Origin: Acetobacter garciniae | GTDB taxonomy: Bacteria; Pseudomonadota; Alphaproteobacteria; Acetobacterales; Acetobacteraceae | Direction: 5' to 3' | Length of the DNA: 64,000 nucleotides | Assembly: GCF_017377735.1 (NCBI RefSeq) | Contig: NZ_JAFVMH010000004.1 | Coordinates: forward strand, 186,001-250,000 | Shown here: positions 7,994 through 16,897 of the stretch, piece by piece | Layout of the letters: each line of letters starts with the position of its first letter | Position numbering within the stretch: the first letter of the stretch is position 1 | Position numbers and translations under genes: made by a program | The notes under the pieces: generated by a model | Databases searched by the model: none | The model's input: only the letters and a program-made list of their open reading frames with translations | What the model was told of the DNA's origin: nothing

Positions 7994-9289
7994 ATGGACC
8001 CTGTAACACTTACCCCCCCAAGCCCGGCCAGCACATGCGTGCCGGACCTTGCCCATGTAGCCGTGACGCATTGCCGTTTATGCGGGGCGGCGCTGAGCAC
8101 CAGTGTTGCCAATCTGGGGCTTTCGCCCCTGGCCAATTCCTACATAAAGCCAGAGCTGGAAAACGCGATGGAGGCATTTTATCCCCTGCACGCGTTTATC
8201 TGCGATGACTGCCACCTGGTCCAGTTGGCGGAGTTCGAATCCCCCCAGGCCATATTCGGCGACTATCTGTATTTTTCATCCTATTCCGAAAGCTGGCTCC
8301 GGCATGCGCAGGCCTATATCCGCAAGCAGATTTCACGCTTCGGGCTTGGTCGTCAGTCCCTTGTCGTGGAAATTGCCTCCAATGACGGTTATCTTTTACA
8401 ATATGCGTCCCAGGCGGGTATTCCGGCACTGGGGGTGGAACCCGCAGCCAATGTCGCGGAAGTCGCGATATCGAAAGGCATTCCCACCGATATCGCCTTT
8501 TTCGGCCAGCAGACCGCCCTTCGGCTGAAAGAGGCCGGATATACCGCGAACCTGATGGTCGCCAACAATGTCGTAGCCCATGTGCCCGACCTGCATGACT
8601 TTTTAGAAGGCTTCAGGATCCTGCTGGCCGATGATGGGGTCGTGACATTCGAATTTCCCCACCTGCTGCAACTGATCTCGCAATACCAGTTCGACACGAT
8701 CTATCACGAGCATTTTTCCTATTTTTCGCTGCTGGTCATGCGCCGCGCGCTCGCCATGCATGATCTCAGAGTGTTCGATGTCGAGGAACTGCCCACGCAT
8801 GGCGGGTCACTGCGCGTTTATGCCACGCCTTCCGCCAATGCGCTTTTGCCTACCCTGCCATCGGTGGAAGAAATGATGGGCCGCGAACGTGCGGGCGGGC
8901 TGGAAGATATCCAGACCTATCGCGATTTTTCAAAAAAGATCGTGACCATAAAATGCGATGTCCTGGACTTTGTCATCAAGGCCCACAGGGAAGGTGCGAC
9001 GGTGGCTGCGTACGGTGCCCCGGCCAAGGGGAACACCTTGCTGAACTACTGCGGGATCGGCCCGGAACTGATCCCCTTTACCGTCGATGCCAGCCCTTAT
9101 AAGCAGAATTTGCTGCTACCGGGCACACGTATTCCCATCCTTCACCCCGATGCCCTGCGCAAGGCGCGCCCCGATTACGTGCTTATTCTGCCATGGAACC
9201 TGAAGGACGAGATCATGACCAGCATGGCCGATATCAGGGAATGGGGCGGCCGGTTCGTGGTGCCGATCCCGACATTGGAAATTCTCTGA
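7994..9289 (+). CDS. Nucleotide-sugar C-methyltransferase (SAM-dependent)
   Basis: A 431-residue protein of the TylC3/CloU type. It starts with a zinc-binding CRLCG ... CDDCH module (about residues 20-75), then a SAM fold with VVEIASNDGYLL as motif I, and a C-terminal domain with AYGAPAKGNTLLNYCGI, typical of the family. Such enzymes add a C-methyl group at C3 of a 4-keto-deoxysugar nucleotide. The start at 7994 is 68 bases after the RfbC-like stop. With rfbF and RfbC-like genes present, a branched-chain, C-methylated deoxysugar in the O-antigen or exopolysaccharide is likely; the product itself is inferred. Confidence 0.87.
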   Translation: MDPVTLTPPSPASTCVPDLAHVAVTHCRLCGAALSTSVANLGLSPLANSYIKPELENAMEAFYPLHAFICDDCHLVQLAEFESPQAIFGDYLYFSSYSESWLRHAQAYIRKQISRFGLGRQSLVVEIASNDGYLLQYASQAGIPALGVEPAANVAEVAISKGIPTDIAFFGQQTALRLKEAGYTANLMVANNVVAHVPDLHDFLEGFRILLADDGVVTFEFPHLLQLISQYQFDTIYHEHFSYFSLLVMRRALAMHDLRVFDVEELPTHGGSLRVYATPSANALLPTLPSVEEMMGRERAGGLEDIQTYRDFSKKIVTIKCDVLDFVIKAHREGATVAAYGAPAKGNTLLNYCGIGPELIPFTVDASPYKQNLLLPGTRIPILHPDALRKARPDYVLILPWNLKDEIMTSMADIREWGGRFVVPIPTLEIL

Positions 9290-9343
9290 ACCGCTCGGAT
9301 CGGCTTGTTGCAAGGCGTATTCCAGCCCTGACGCCCGGATGAC

Positions 9344-10315
9344 ATGACAATGGACCATCCCCCCCGTTATGCGGTTCTGTTCCGTACCCATGTCTGGGAC
9401 AGCTTTATCGAACGGCAATTTGCCCGGCTGCGCCAGATCGTCAGGCATGGCGATGTCCATATCGTTGCCAATAACACGGCAGGAACGTGCCCGCCGGTTG
9501 CGGGCCTGCCGTTCATGACATTTACCGAGAGCGAACTGGAGGCCATGGGGCTGGCCCGCGGTGGCGAGGGCGAAATGTTATGGAACAATGTTGATTACGC
9601 GCTGTATTACTTCATGAAAGCCTGCCCCGATTACGACTATTATATCCTGTTCGAATATGATGTCATGGCCAATATCGACCTTGACGCGGTGATGGCAAAG
9701 GTCCTGGACGACAGGGCGGATCTGGTCGGCACCACAAAGGGACCGCCGCTGAAGAACTGGTGGTTCCGCCAGACCTGTGCGGATGTCTACCCCGAGGATG
9801 ATGTCGTGAAAATGCTTCTGCCACTGGGCATTTTCTCCAACAGGGCCGTGCGTTTCCTTTTTGAAAAAAGACTATCCATGTCCGCGCGGCTTCCCGACGG
9901 TTCCGCACGGAACTGGCCCCATTGCGAGGCATTTATTCCCACCGAGCTATCGCTGGCAGGGTTCAAGCTGGCCGAACTTTCATCCTATGGGGCGATCGAG
10001 CGCTACAGTCACGAACCCGCCTATCTGGAAGACGATGTTAAAACCCCGGCGGTGGACGAATTTATCCACCCCGTGCTCGATACAAGCCGTTACATTGCCA
10101 GCGCAATCCGTTACGAAGGCCGGCCCGAGACGTATTTCATACCGGGCAGTCCGTTCAGGCGTAAACTGGCGCGTTTTCCGCGCGGTTTCTACATGCCCTT
10201 GCTGCGGGACGCCTTCAGGCGGCGTTTCGTCTCACTCAACCAGAAGCTGCGCAGGCTGTTGGCCGAATGGTATGGATCTGTGCGTTCCGGGCGCGTTCCA
10301 TCCATTTTCCATTAA
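9344..10315 (+). CDS. Putative glycosyltransferase-like protein
   Basis: A 323-residue soluble protein that I do not recognise with certainty. The acidic stretch YYILFEYDVMANIDL (about residues 105-120) resembles the metal-binding DxD region of GT-A glycosyltransferases, and the following text (DDRADLVGTTK) fits that fold. No signal peptide or membrane segment is seen; the C-terminus is basic. It is 54 bases after the methyltransferase gene and is the last rightward gene of the polysaccharide locus, which supports transfer of the tailored sugar. An in-frame ATG six bases later (9350) is an equally possible start. A lipopolysaccharide-modification role without transferase activity is also possible. 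Confidence 0.5.
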   Translation: MTMDHPPRYAVLFRTHVWDSFIERQFARLRQIVRHGDVHIVANNTAGTCPPVAGLPFMTFTESELEAMGLARGGEGEMLWNNVDYALYYFMKACPDYDYYILFEYDVMANIDLDAVMAKVLDDRADLVGTTKGPPLKNWWFRQTCADVYPEDDVVKMLLPLGIFSNRAVRFLFEKRLSMSARLPDGSARNWPHCEAFIPTELSLAGFKLAELSSYGAIERYSHEPAYLEDDVKTPAVDEFIHPVLDTSRYIASAIRYEGRPETYFIPGSPFRRKLARFPRGFYMPLLRDAFRRRFVSLNQKLRRLLAEWYGSVRSGRVPSIFH

Positions 10316-10384
10316 GGCGCGCCCTGTCACCGCATAGGCGACGCTACGCACCGGGCCGGGCCGGCATGAGTATGTGCCTAACGG

Positions 10385-11170
10385 TCAGGAAATCTTGGAA
10401 TCCACCACAAATTCTATATCGTCACGGCAGAACAGCACTTTTCCGTAAAGCAGGCGTTCGTCCTGACGCGTGAGATAGACATGTTCGGATTGCAGCACAT
10501 GACGGCTGCGGCTGAGTTCAAGATGTTTCATGACATCGACCGCTGTCTTCACGCAACTGATCTTGTTGATGATGCGATAAGGATGTTTTTCGATCGCACG
10601 CAGGAGTGACACGATAGGCAGGTTCGCCATCATGTCCGGGGTGACGACAGCGGCAAGGGCTGCGGCCATATAGCGTGTTTCATAAGCCAGGGGGTGGCCA
10701 TCCAGCACGCGAACGCGCTTGAACTGCAACACGCGCTCCCCCTCCGGAATATCGAGCCCCGCCGCCACGATGGCAGGGGCCGGGCAGATGTCATGCGCGA
10801 TCAGGCGGAAGGTCATGATCCGCTGGGTTATCAGCAGTTCGTCCTCGAACGCCACGGTCAGGTCATGGGCCAGGCGTTCGGCGGCGATAAAGGTGCCACG
10901 CCCCCGCCCGCGCACGACCAGCCCGTCGGATACCAGACGGTCCATCGCCTGGCGCACGGTCGCACGGCTGACACCGAAATATTCCATGCAGCGCGTCTCG
11001 GGCGGGAGCATATAGCCCGCAAGACGGTGGCGCCGGGCCTGGATCAGGGCGGCCATGGACGAGGCGATCTGGGCGTAAAGCGGTTCCGACAGGGACGGGT
11101 CGGGAATGGAAAGCTCGGACAAGGAGATTGTGCCACTCTCCCCTTGCGGAAGCGTACTCTTCTGTTTCAC
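10385..11170 (-). CDS. GntR family regulator, UTRA (HutC/PhnF) subfamily
   Basis: A 261-residue repressor-type protein. A winged helix with FGVSRATVRQAMDRL (about residues 66-80) and RGRGRGTFIA lies near the N-terminus; the C-terminal half is a UTRA ligand domain. HutC/PhnF-type members sense a metabolite of the pathway they control. It is the last gene of the leftward uptake cluster, 266 bases after the second permease, and is likely its regulator. Two inverted repeats in the gap upstream are candidate operators. The ligand is unknown; a nucleotide, ribose phosphate or pyridine acid would fit the neighbours. Confidence 0.88.
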   Translation of the reverse strand: MKQKSTLPQGESGTISLSELSIPDPSLSEPLYAQIASSMAALIQARRHRLAGYMLPPETRCMEYFGVSRATVRQAMDRLVSDGLVVRGRGRGTFIAAERLAHDLTVAFEDELLITQRIMTFRLIAHDICPAPAIVAAGLDIPEGERVLQFKRVRVLDGHPLAYETRYMAAALAAVVTPDMMANLPIVSLLRAIEKHPYRIINKISCVKTAVDVMKHLELSRSRHVLQSEHVYLTRQDERLLYGKVLFCRDDIEFVVDSKIS

Positions 11171-11214
11171 TCTCCGGCCCGGCCTTTCTGACTATGCGAT
11201 CATGCGCTCGCGGC

Positions 11215-11236
11215 GTGCCCGACACCTGTCGGGCGC
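11215..11236. promoter_or_regulatory. Palindrome upstream of the gntR gene
   Basis: The core CCCGACACCTGTCGGG (11218-11233) is a 7-bp inverted repeat with a 2-base centre; outer bases extend it with one G-T pair. It lies 45-66 bases ahead of the regulator's start. It is a candidate autoregulatory operator; the tiny loop and absence of a T run argue against a terminator. Confidence 0.4.
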
Positions 11237-11360
11237 ATAGTGTTAGTCTATGATCGCGCTTTTTTCCAGTAGCCGGTATTGATCGGGACGGCATGGCTGC
11301 AACGCCACAGCCGGACGGCCCTGGCGCAACCCGGGGGCACTCCCCCGCTGCCAGATGCAC

Positions 11361-11395
11361 CAAGCGCCACACCCCGTAACGGAGAATGGCGCTTG
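11361..11395. repeat. Nine-base inverted repeat between permease and gntR
   Basis: CAAGCGCCA at 11361-11369 pairs perfectly with TGGCGCTTG at 11387-11395 across a 17-base spacer. There is no T tract on either side, so it is not a standard terminator. It could be an operator or an RNA hairpin separating expression of gntR from the transport genes. Confidence 0.4.
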
Positions 11396-11436
11396 CTGGC
11401 TTGGGGCGGGCATGAGCCGCCTATGGGGGCAGGGCG

Positions 11437-12183
11437 TTAGTGACGCAGCTTGTGTTCGCAATAGAGCAGCAGCGTATTGATGCCGACTGCCATGAACGCC
11501 AGGAAAAACCCCACGGCCAGGGTCACGGGCGTGTCACCCAGGTTGATGGCGTTCACCGCCATGAAGCCGAGCCCGCTATGGGACGCAAACATTTCCCCGA
11601 TCAGCACGCCCAGCAGGCAGAGCGCGACCGAGACACGCAGCGTTGCGATCATATCGGGCAGGATGGCCGGGACAATGACGAAATAGAACCGCTCGGCCGC
11701 GCCAAGCCGCATGACCCGGGCCGAACGCAGCAGAACTTTGCGCACACCCGCAACCAGGCGGCTGGTAATGAAATAGACCGGAATAACCCCGTGCATGACC
11801 CCGAAGGCCACCTTGGGGGCCATGCCCAGCCCGAAGAGTTCAAGCACGATGGGGTAGAGCGTGATCTTGGGCACGGTCTGGAAGATCATGAGCAAGGGGG
11901 CCAGATACCACGACAGAAGCCGTGAACTGCCGATCAGCAGGCCCAGGGCACCGCCCACGGCAATGGAAATGCCGCTGGCCAGCAGGAAAGACCGGCCGGT
12001 TGCCGCCGCATTATGCCAGAAATAGGCCTTGCCCATCAGGTGCAGCAATGTTGCCGCCACGGAAACCGGGCCGGGTTCGGGGTGGGGATACGCCCAGCAC
12101 GCAACCTGCCACAAAACCAGCACGGCCCCCATCAGCACGACCGGAGGGGCGACGGCACGAAAATGGGCCTGGATGGCGGTCAT
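11437..12183 (-). CDS. ABC transporter permease (SsuC/TauC family)
   Basis: A 248-residue inner-membrane protein with about six membrane segments and the BPD_transp_1 fold; the EAA-type loop is the RSARVMRLGAAERFYFVIVPA region. It is the last transport gene, two bases after the other permease stop, so the two probably form a heterodimer with the ATPase at 12947-13759. The family imports taurine, sulfonates, nitrate, pyrimidine precursors and similar small acids. Substrate here is unknown; linked nadC and PhnN/phosphorylase genes suggest a nitrogen heterocycle or nucleotide-related compound. Confidence 0.88.
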   Translation of the reverse strand: MTAIQAHFRAVAPPVVLMGAVLVLWQVACWAYPHPEPGPVSVAATLLHLMGKAYFWHNAAATGRSFLLASGISIAVGGALGLLIGSSRLLSWYLAPLLMIFQTVPKITLYPIVLELFGLGMAPKVAFGVMHGVIPVYFITSRLVAGVRKVLLRSARVMRLGAAERFYFVIVPAILPDMIATLRVSVALCLLGVLIGEMFASHSGLGFMAVNAINLGDTPVTLAVGFFLAFMAVGINTLLLYCEHKLRH

Positions 12184-12185
12184 GG

Positions 12186-12950
12186 CTATGCGCCCTCCCT
12201 TTTGACCGGTTCGGCGGCAATCATGTCGAAACCCAGCGTGGTGGCAGCGGCCAGCACAACCACGCAGCCGATATAGCCGTACATCGTGTCAGTATCGAAA
12301 TTGTCGTAGGCATAGGCGATCTGGTAACCGACGCCCGCATCCGACATGATGAATTCCGAAGCGATCACCCCAATGAACGCATAGGACACGCACAACCGCA
12401 GGCCCGACAGCAGCATGGGTGCCGCGGCCGGAATGCGCACATACATGACGTTCTGCAACGGTGTCAGGCCGAATACCCGGGCCGTTCGCACGATCGAACG
12501 CGACACGCCATCCAGCGCTGTCAGGGTCGTGGTGATCATGGCGACAATCCCGAGCATGATCGAGATCAGGATAATGGGCAGCCGCCCGCTTCCCGTCACG
12601 GTAATGAGGGCGGGATAGAAAATGAAGGTCGGCACCGCGTAGTAGCTGGCCAGATAGGGCTCCAGCGCAGCACGCAGCAGGCGTATGGGGTGGACGATCA
12701 TGCCTACGGCTATCCCCCCCGCCCCTGCGATCAGTGCCGCGATCAGGATATCGCGCAGGCTCAGCCATAAGGCCGCGCGGGAAGCAGACTGCCCCATGAC
12801 CGCGCACATATCATGCCAGATCGTGACGGGTGCGGGCACGATGCCCGTGCCGAGCAGGCCGATAGAACAGAACACCTGCCAGAGACCCACCAGTACGACG
12901 ATCAGCAGCAGACGCAGGGCATACGGTATGGCTGTCAGACCGGTCTTCAT
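12186..12950 (-). CDS. ABC transporter permease (SsuC/TauC family)
   Basis: A 254-residue permease with six predicted membrane segments and the EAA-type loop RTARVFGLTPLQNVMYVRIPA. The ATG at 12948-12950 overlaps the ATPase stop (ATGA); an in-frame extension upstream would run deep into the ATPase gene and is rejected. It is a paralogue of the permease just downstream rather than a duplicate: the sequences share fold and motif spacing but differ widely. Two permeases with one ATPase and one binding protein make a complete importer. Confidence 0.88.
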   Translation of the reverse strand: MKTGLTAIPYALRLLLIVVLVGLWQVFCSIGLLGTGIVPAPVTIWHDMCAVMGQSASRAALWLSLRDILIAALIAGAGGIAVGMIVHPIRLLRAALEPYLASYYAVPTFIFYPALITVTGSGRLPIILISIMLGIVAMITTTLTALDGVSRSIVRTARVFGLTPLQNVMYVRIPAAAPMLLSGLRLCVSYAFIGVIASEFIMSDAGVGYQIAYAYDNFDTDTMYGYIGCVVVLAAATTLGFDMIAAEPVKREGA

Positions 12951-13759
12951 GCGTTGTTCGCCGCCATATGGTGGTTGCTTTCGGCGCGCAGGGGGGCCCA
13001 GATCTCGCTCAGCAGGTCGCCATAATGCGGGCTGGAGACGACAGTGCTGTCGCGCTCCCGCGGCCAGCCGGTTTCCACCAGCTTGATCAGCCGGCCCGGC
13101 CGGGCGGACATGACGCCGATCCGGTCCGAAAGCATGACGGCCTCGTCCAGCGAATGGGTGATCAGCAGGATCGTGGCGTTGGTCTCGCGCCACAGCCTGA
13201 GCAGTTCATCGCCCATCAACAGGCGTGTCTGCTGGTCGAGCGCGCCAAAGGGTTCATCGAGCAGGATAAGGCTGGGGCGCATGACCAGCGTGCGCGCGAT
13301 ACACACACGCTGGCGCATGCCCCCCGAAAGCTGGGAGGGATAGGAGGTCCGGAACCGCCTGAGCCCCATGAAGTCGAGCGCATGTTCCACGCGGGCCGCA
13401 ATGTCATCACGCGCAAGGCCACGGCGCTTGAGACCGAAGGCAATATTGTTCTCGACCGTAAGCCACCCGAAGGACGCATCTTCCTGGAAAACGATGCCAA
13501 CGCCATCGGGCACCCCGCGAATGGGCTGCCCGTTCAGCAATGCCTGGCCTGCGGCAGGCCGCGCAAGGCCGGACAGAATATCGAGCAGGGTCGATTTGCC
13601 ACACCCCGATGGCCCGACGATGGAAAGAAATTCGCCCCGCCGCAATGTCAGGTCCAGGGGACCAAGCGCGTGAACATTGCCGCCCTTGCGGGTGGTGAAA
13701 CGCTGTTCGACCTGCCGCAATTCCACGCAGGGGACGTCTGTTTGTCCGTTTTCTGTCAT
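12947..13759 (-). CDS. ABC transporter ATP-binding protein (SsuB/TauB family)
   Basis: A 270-residue ATPase with Walker A GPSGCGKST, Q-loop FQED, signature LSGGMRQR, Walker B LILLDEP and switch His in ITHSLDEA. The VQEDASFGWLTV-type Q-loop region and the DEAV ending fit the nitrate/sulfonate/taurine group. It sits 16 bases after the binding-protein gene and overlaps the permease start by four bases. It energises import of the unknown ligand of this cluster. Confidence 0.92.
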   Translation of the reverse strand: MTENGQTDVPCVELRQVEQRFTTRKGGNVHALGPLDLTLRRGEFLSIVGPSGCGKSTLLDILSGLARPAAGQALLNGQPIRGVPDGVGIVFQEDASFGWLTVENNIAFGLKRRGLARDDIAARVEHALDFMGLRRFRTSYPSQLSGGMRQRVCIARTLVMRPSLILLDEPFGALDQQTRLLMGDELLRLWRETNATILLITHSLDEAVMLSDRIGVMSARPGRLIKLVETGWPRERDSTVVSSPHYGDLLSEIWAPLRAESNHHMAANNA

Positions 13760-13775
13760 GATCCGGAATATCGTT

Positions 13776-14753
13776 TCAGTTAAGGAATGATGAATTGACG
13801 GCGGTATTCCAGTCGATGTCGCCCTTCAGTTCGCCGATCAGCTTCAGCCCGTCGGCCGCGCGGTTCAGTTCCGTGGTGTCGATCGCTCCATCGCTCCACA
13901 TATGCGCCTTGACCATGTTGTCTATCGCAACACGGGCCAGTTCCGGCGGCATGTGGTACACCTCGGCCAGAATGGTCGCGGCCTCGGCCGGGGCGGCGTA
14001 AAGCCGTTCAACCGCCTTGCGGCGCTGGCCGATGATGCAGCGCAGGGTGTCAGGATGAGCACTTGCAAAGGCGCGTGTCGTAATCCCGACGGACATGGTC
14101 ATGGGGGGCAGGATGTCCTCGGCCCGGACAACGGTGCGGTAGTCGTCGCGCCTGCGAATGGCCAGGGGTTCGATCAGCACGGCGGCGTCAACCTCCCCGC
14201 TGTCCAGCATGGAAAGCCCCTGCACATACCCACCTGACGCCACCCGGTGCACGCTGGCTGGGTCTATGCCCTTGTGTTGCAGTTCCATGAGCAGCAGCAT
14301 TTCGGATGAGGCACGCGGCGTGGTGATGGCAACCTTGTGGCCCGCCAGGTCGGCCAGCGTATGGATCGCGCTGGTCTTGGTAGTGACGACCGACGCCCCG
14401 GCCGGGGTATCGGTCCCGACATTGACGATAATCACGTCCAGATGATGGGCGATGGCGGCCACGGCGGCGGGAAAGGCTACCTCGGCATAGGGCAGATCGC
14501 TCGCCATCATGTTGCGCACGGTGGACCCGCCGCCCGCCGAACCGATAATACCGTCAATATCCCCACAGGGCTTGAAAAGCCCGTCATGCAGGGCAACGGC
14601 GTATGGGGCGCCGTACATGCTCTGCCCCCATTGGGTGACGGAAATTTCCGCAGCCCGCGCCCCTGGCTGGAACAGCCCGCAACCCAGCAGAACAGCCCCC
14701 GCCACAACGCCACCGCGCAGGATGGCGGCGGCCGCTTGAATTGTCTGTTTCAT
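13776..14753 (-). CDS. ABC transporter substrate-binding protein (SsuA/TauA/NMT1-like)
   Basis: A 325-residue exported protein. Residues 1-35 form a signal peptide ending GARA; an LLGC stretch inside it could alternatively be a lipobox. The mature part opens EISVTQWGQSMYGAPYAVAL and contains the family features of periplasmic type-II binding proteins (an ADLAGHKVAITT-like segment and SGEVDAAVLIEP). It delivers the ligand to the two permeases downstream. The gene follows the fusion enzyme by 74 bases in the same direction. Its pocket residues do not identify the ligand; homologues bind sulfonates, nitrate, thiamine precursors or aromatic acids. Confidence 0.87.
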   Translation of the reverse strand: MKQTIQAAAAILRGGVVAGAVLLGCGLFQPGARAAEISVTQWGQSMYGAPYAVALHDGLFKPCGDIDGIIGSAGGGSTVRNMMASDLPYAEVAFPAAVAAIAHHLDVIIVNVGTDTPAGASVVTTKTSAIHTLADLAGHKVAITTPRASSEMLLLMELQHKGIDPASVHRVASGGYVQGLSMLDSGEVDAAVLIEPLAIRRRDDYRTVVRAEDILPPMTMSVGITTRAFASAHPDTLRCIIGQRRKAVERLYAAPAEAATILAEVYHMPPELARVAIDNMVKAHMWSDGAIDTTELNRAADGLKLIGELKGDIDWNTAVNSSFLN

Positions 14754-14827
14754 GCTCGGGTTTCCTTCTCTACCTGCAACGGCGGCACACCGTCAGTCCC
14801 ATACAACCATGTCGTTACGATAGGGTA

Positions 14828-16897
14828 TCAACATTCCCTGATATCGAAACCATTTTCTTTACTGCTTTCATCAGCGGATTTTCCTACTCCCGCACTCGCG
14901 GCCATGTGAGCGGCGGCCTGTACGTCCGGCAGGGACGATCCCATGAGCGTGAACACGACCGTATCGGCCTCCACCCGATCACCCACGCTGGCGTGCAGGT
15001 CCAGCCCGGCGGAAAGATCGGTCGGGGCCCCCGCACGCCGCGCCAGGGTGGCAATACGCCAGCCATTGATGCCACGCACGACACCGGCCCGCCCCGCCCG
15101 AACGGGCAGGCGTACGGGCCCCGGGGCCACGGCAGGAACACGCGGCCCCTGGGCGTGGATAATGTCTTCGAACTTCGCCAGGGCGGCCCCGCTGCGCAGA
15201 ATATCGCGCGCGATCTCATGGGCTGCGGCGATCGTGGGCACGTTCGGGTCGAAGGCAATGATCTCGGCGGCGAAACACAACGCCTTTTCGCGCATGTCAG
15301 GCGGGGCTGCGGGATCTTCGGCCAGCACGGCGCGGGCGTCGCGCAGTTCCAGGGCCGGTCCTATGCCGCGGCCTATGGGCCTGCTGCCGTCGGTGGGCAT
15401 CGCCCCCACGCGCAGGCCCATCTTGTCCCCCACCGCTTCGAACAGTTCCGCCAGCAATGTCGCCTGGTCCAGGTCATGCACCTTGGCGAATGGGCCATAG
15501 GGAATGTCGATCATGACATGGGTGGACCCTGCGATCAGCTTTTTCGACAGGATGGAGGCCACAGACCAGCGGTTGGTTTCCAGGTTGAGCGGGCGTGTCA
15601 GGTCATTGACGATGTCGTCGAGCGGGGAATGCATCAGTCGGCCGTTCCAGGCAATGCACCCGCCTGTGCGGGCGACGACCTGCTCCATCTCAGCCATGCC
15701 CAGATCGACCCGGGCCACGGTTTCCATGGCCTCCGCCGTGCCGGAGGCCGAGGTAATGGCGCGCGAGGATGTCTTGGGAATAAGCAGGCCATAGGCCGCA
15801 ACAATGGGCACCACGACCAGGGTGATGCGACTGCCCGGCACCCCACCGAGGGAATGCTTGTCGACCACCATCTTTTCGGGCCATGTCATGGGCGACACAA
15901 GGCTTGCGCGGGCACGGGCAACGCGCGCGGTTTCCTCTATCGACATGTTGGGGATGATGGATACGAGAAGGGCTGCGACCTCGGCATCCGAATAGCGACG
16001 GTTCACGATATCGCGGAACAGGTTTTCGTATTCGCTTTCGCGCAGGACATGCCCCGCGATCCGCTGTTGCAGCAGTGACCGGCTTGGCGGTGCAGGTGCC
16101 CGCGCAATAAGCACCGGCGTGGCCTCGGGCAGCCCCAGAAAACGGAACCCGTCGTCCGACACGCCAATTTCATGCGCGCCGACAACCGATGGATCGTGAC
16201 ACATCATGGCCTGCGCGCAAAGGCTGCGCCCGGCGGCCTGGATTTCAAGCCGGTGGGCAGGTGGCGCATCGGTGGCCTTACCGGGCAGGAACACCACCGG
16301 TCCCCGCCCCGTCGCCACAGCCACGCGCCGCAGCCGCGGCCGGTCGGCTATGGCGCGAATGGTCGCGACCAGAGCGTTCACCCCGCTTTGCACGTCCGTA
16401 TCGTTGGAGACGTGAAAGACGCTGACATCGGCGGGCATGGGCAAGGGCTTGCGCGCCAGGCGGCTGGCTATGGCCTGCGCATTTTCGCGCCCCCGCGTGG
16501 CCAGCCGCCGGGCGATGGTTTCGTCACGGGCGGTGATTTCGATCACCACCAGATTGGCAAATTTCTCACGCAGGGCCGGGATATCGGCGCGCGATCCGTT
16601 TGCAATCACGCACCCGCCCTGCGCAAGGGCTGCGAACTGTTCGGTCCGCCAGCCATAGGACAGGCCATGCGCCTTCCAGCCATGTACAAGGGCCCCGCTT
16701 GCCATGAGCGCCTCGAACTCCTCCGCCCCGACACTTTCATGGCCTTCGGTTCCCACATTTTCGGGGCGGGTAATAACGCGCTGCGCAAAGGCAAAGCGCG
16801 TATCCTCACGCAGGGCGGCCCATGCGCCCGCCAGCAGCGTATCCTTTCCAACGCCGCTGGCTCCGACCACGACGCAGAAAATGCCGCTGCCCGTCAT
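14828..16897 (-). CDS. Fusion of PhnN-type ribose-bisphosphate kinase and AMP/thymidine phosphorylase-like enzyme
   Basis: A 689-residue two-domain protein. Residues 1-185 match PhnN, which phosphorylates ribose 1,5-bisphosphate to PRPP: P-loop GASGVGKD at 12-19 and an RVITRP strand. Residues about 195-689 match full-length archaeal-type AMP phosphorylase (the putative thymidine phosphorylase group), with DKHSLGGVPG at 346-355 and KTSSRAITS at 375-383. That enzyme turns a nucleoside 5'-monophosphate plus phosphate into base and ribose 1,5-bisphosphate. The product of one domain is the substrate of the other, so the fusion could make PRPP from AMP or another NMP. Its ATG overlaps the NadC stop (TGATG). 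Both domains look intact; the combined reaction is inferred and substrate is untested. Confidence 0.85.
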   Translation of the reverse strand: MTGSGIFCVVVGASGVGKDTLLAGAWAALREDTRFAFAQRVITRPENVGTEGHESVGAEEFEALMASGALVHGWKAHGLSYGWRTEQFAALAQGGCVIANGSRADIPALREKFANLVVIEITARDETIARRLATRGRENAQAIASRLARKPLPMPADVSVFHVSNDTDVQSGVNALVATIRAIADRPRLRRVAVATGRGPVVFLPGKATDAPPAHRLEIQAAGRSLCAQAMMCHDPSVVGAHEIGVSDDGFRFLGLPEATPVLIARAPAPPSRSLLQQRIAGHVLRESEYENLFRDIVNRRYSDAEVAALLVSIIPNMSIEETARVARARASLVSPMTWPEKMVVDKHSLGGVPGSRITLVVVPIVAAYGLLIPKTSSRAITSASGTAEAMETVARVDLGMAEMEQVVARTGGCIAWNGRLMHSPLDDIVNDLTRPLNLETNRWSVASILSKKLIAGSTHVMIDIPYGPFAKVHDLDQATLLAELFEAVGDKMGLRVGAMPTDGSRPIGRGIGPALELRDARAVLAEDPAAPPDMREKALCFAAEIIAFDPNVPTIAAAHEIARDILRSGAALAKFEDIIHAQGPRVPAVAPGPVRLPVRAGRAGVVRGINGWRIATLARRAGAPTDLSAGLDLHASVGDRVEADTVVFTLMGSSLPDVQAAAHMAASAGVGKSADESSKENGFDIREC

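Noticed and set aside
14741-16078. Plus-strand open frame of 445 codons
   Set aside because: Antisense shadow of the fusion enzyme; no recognisable family.
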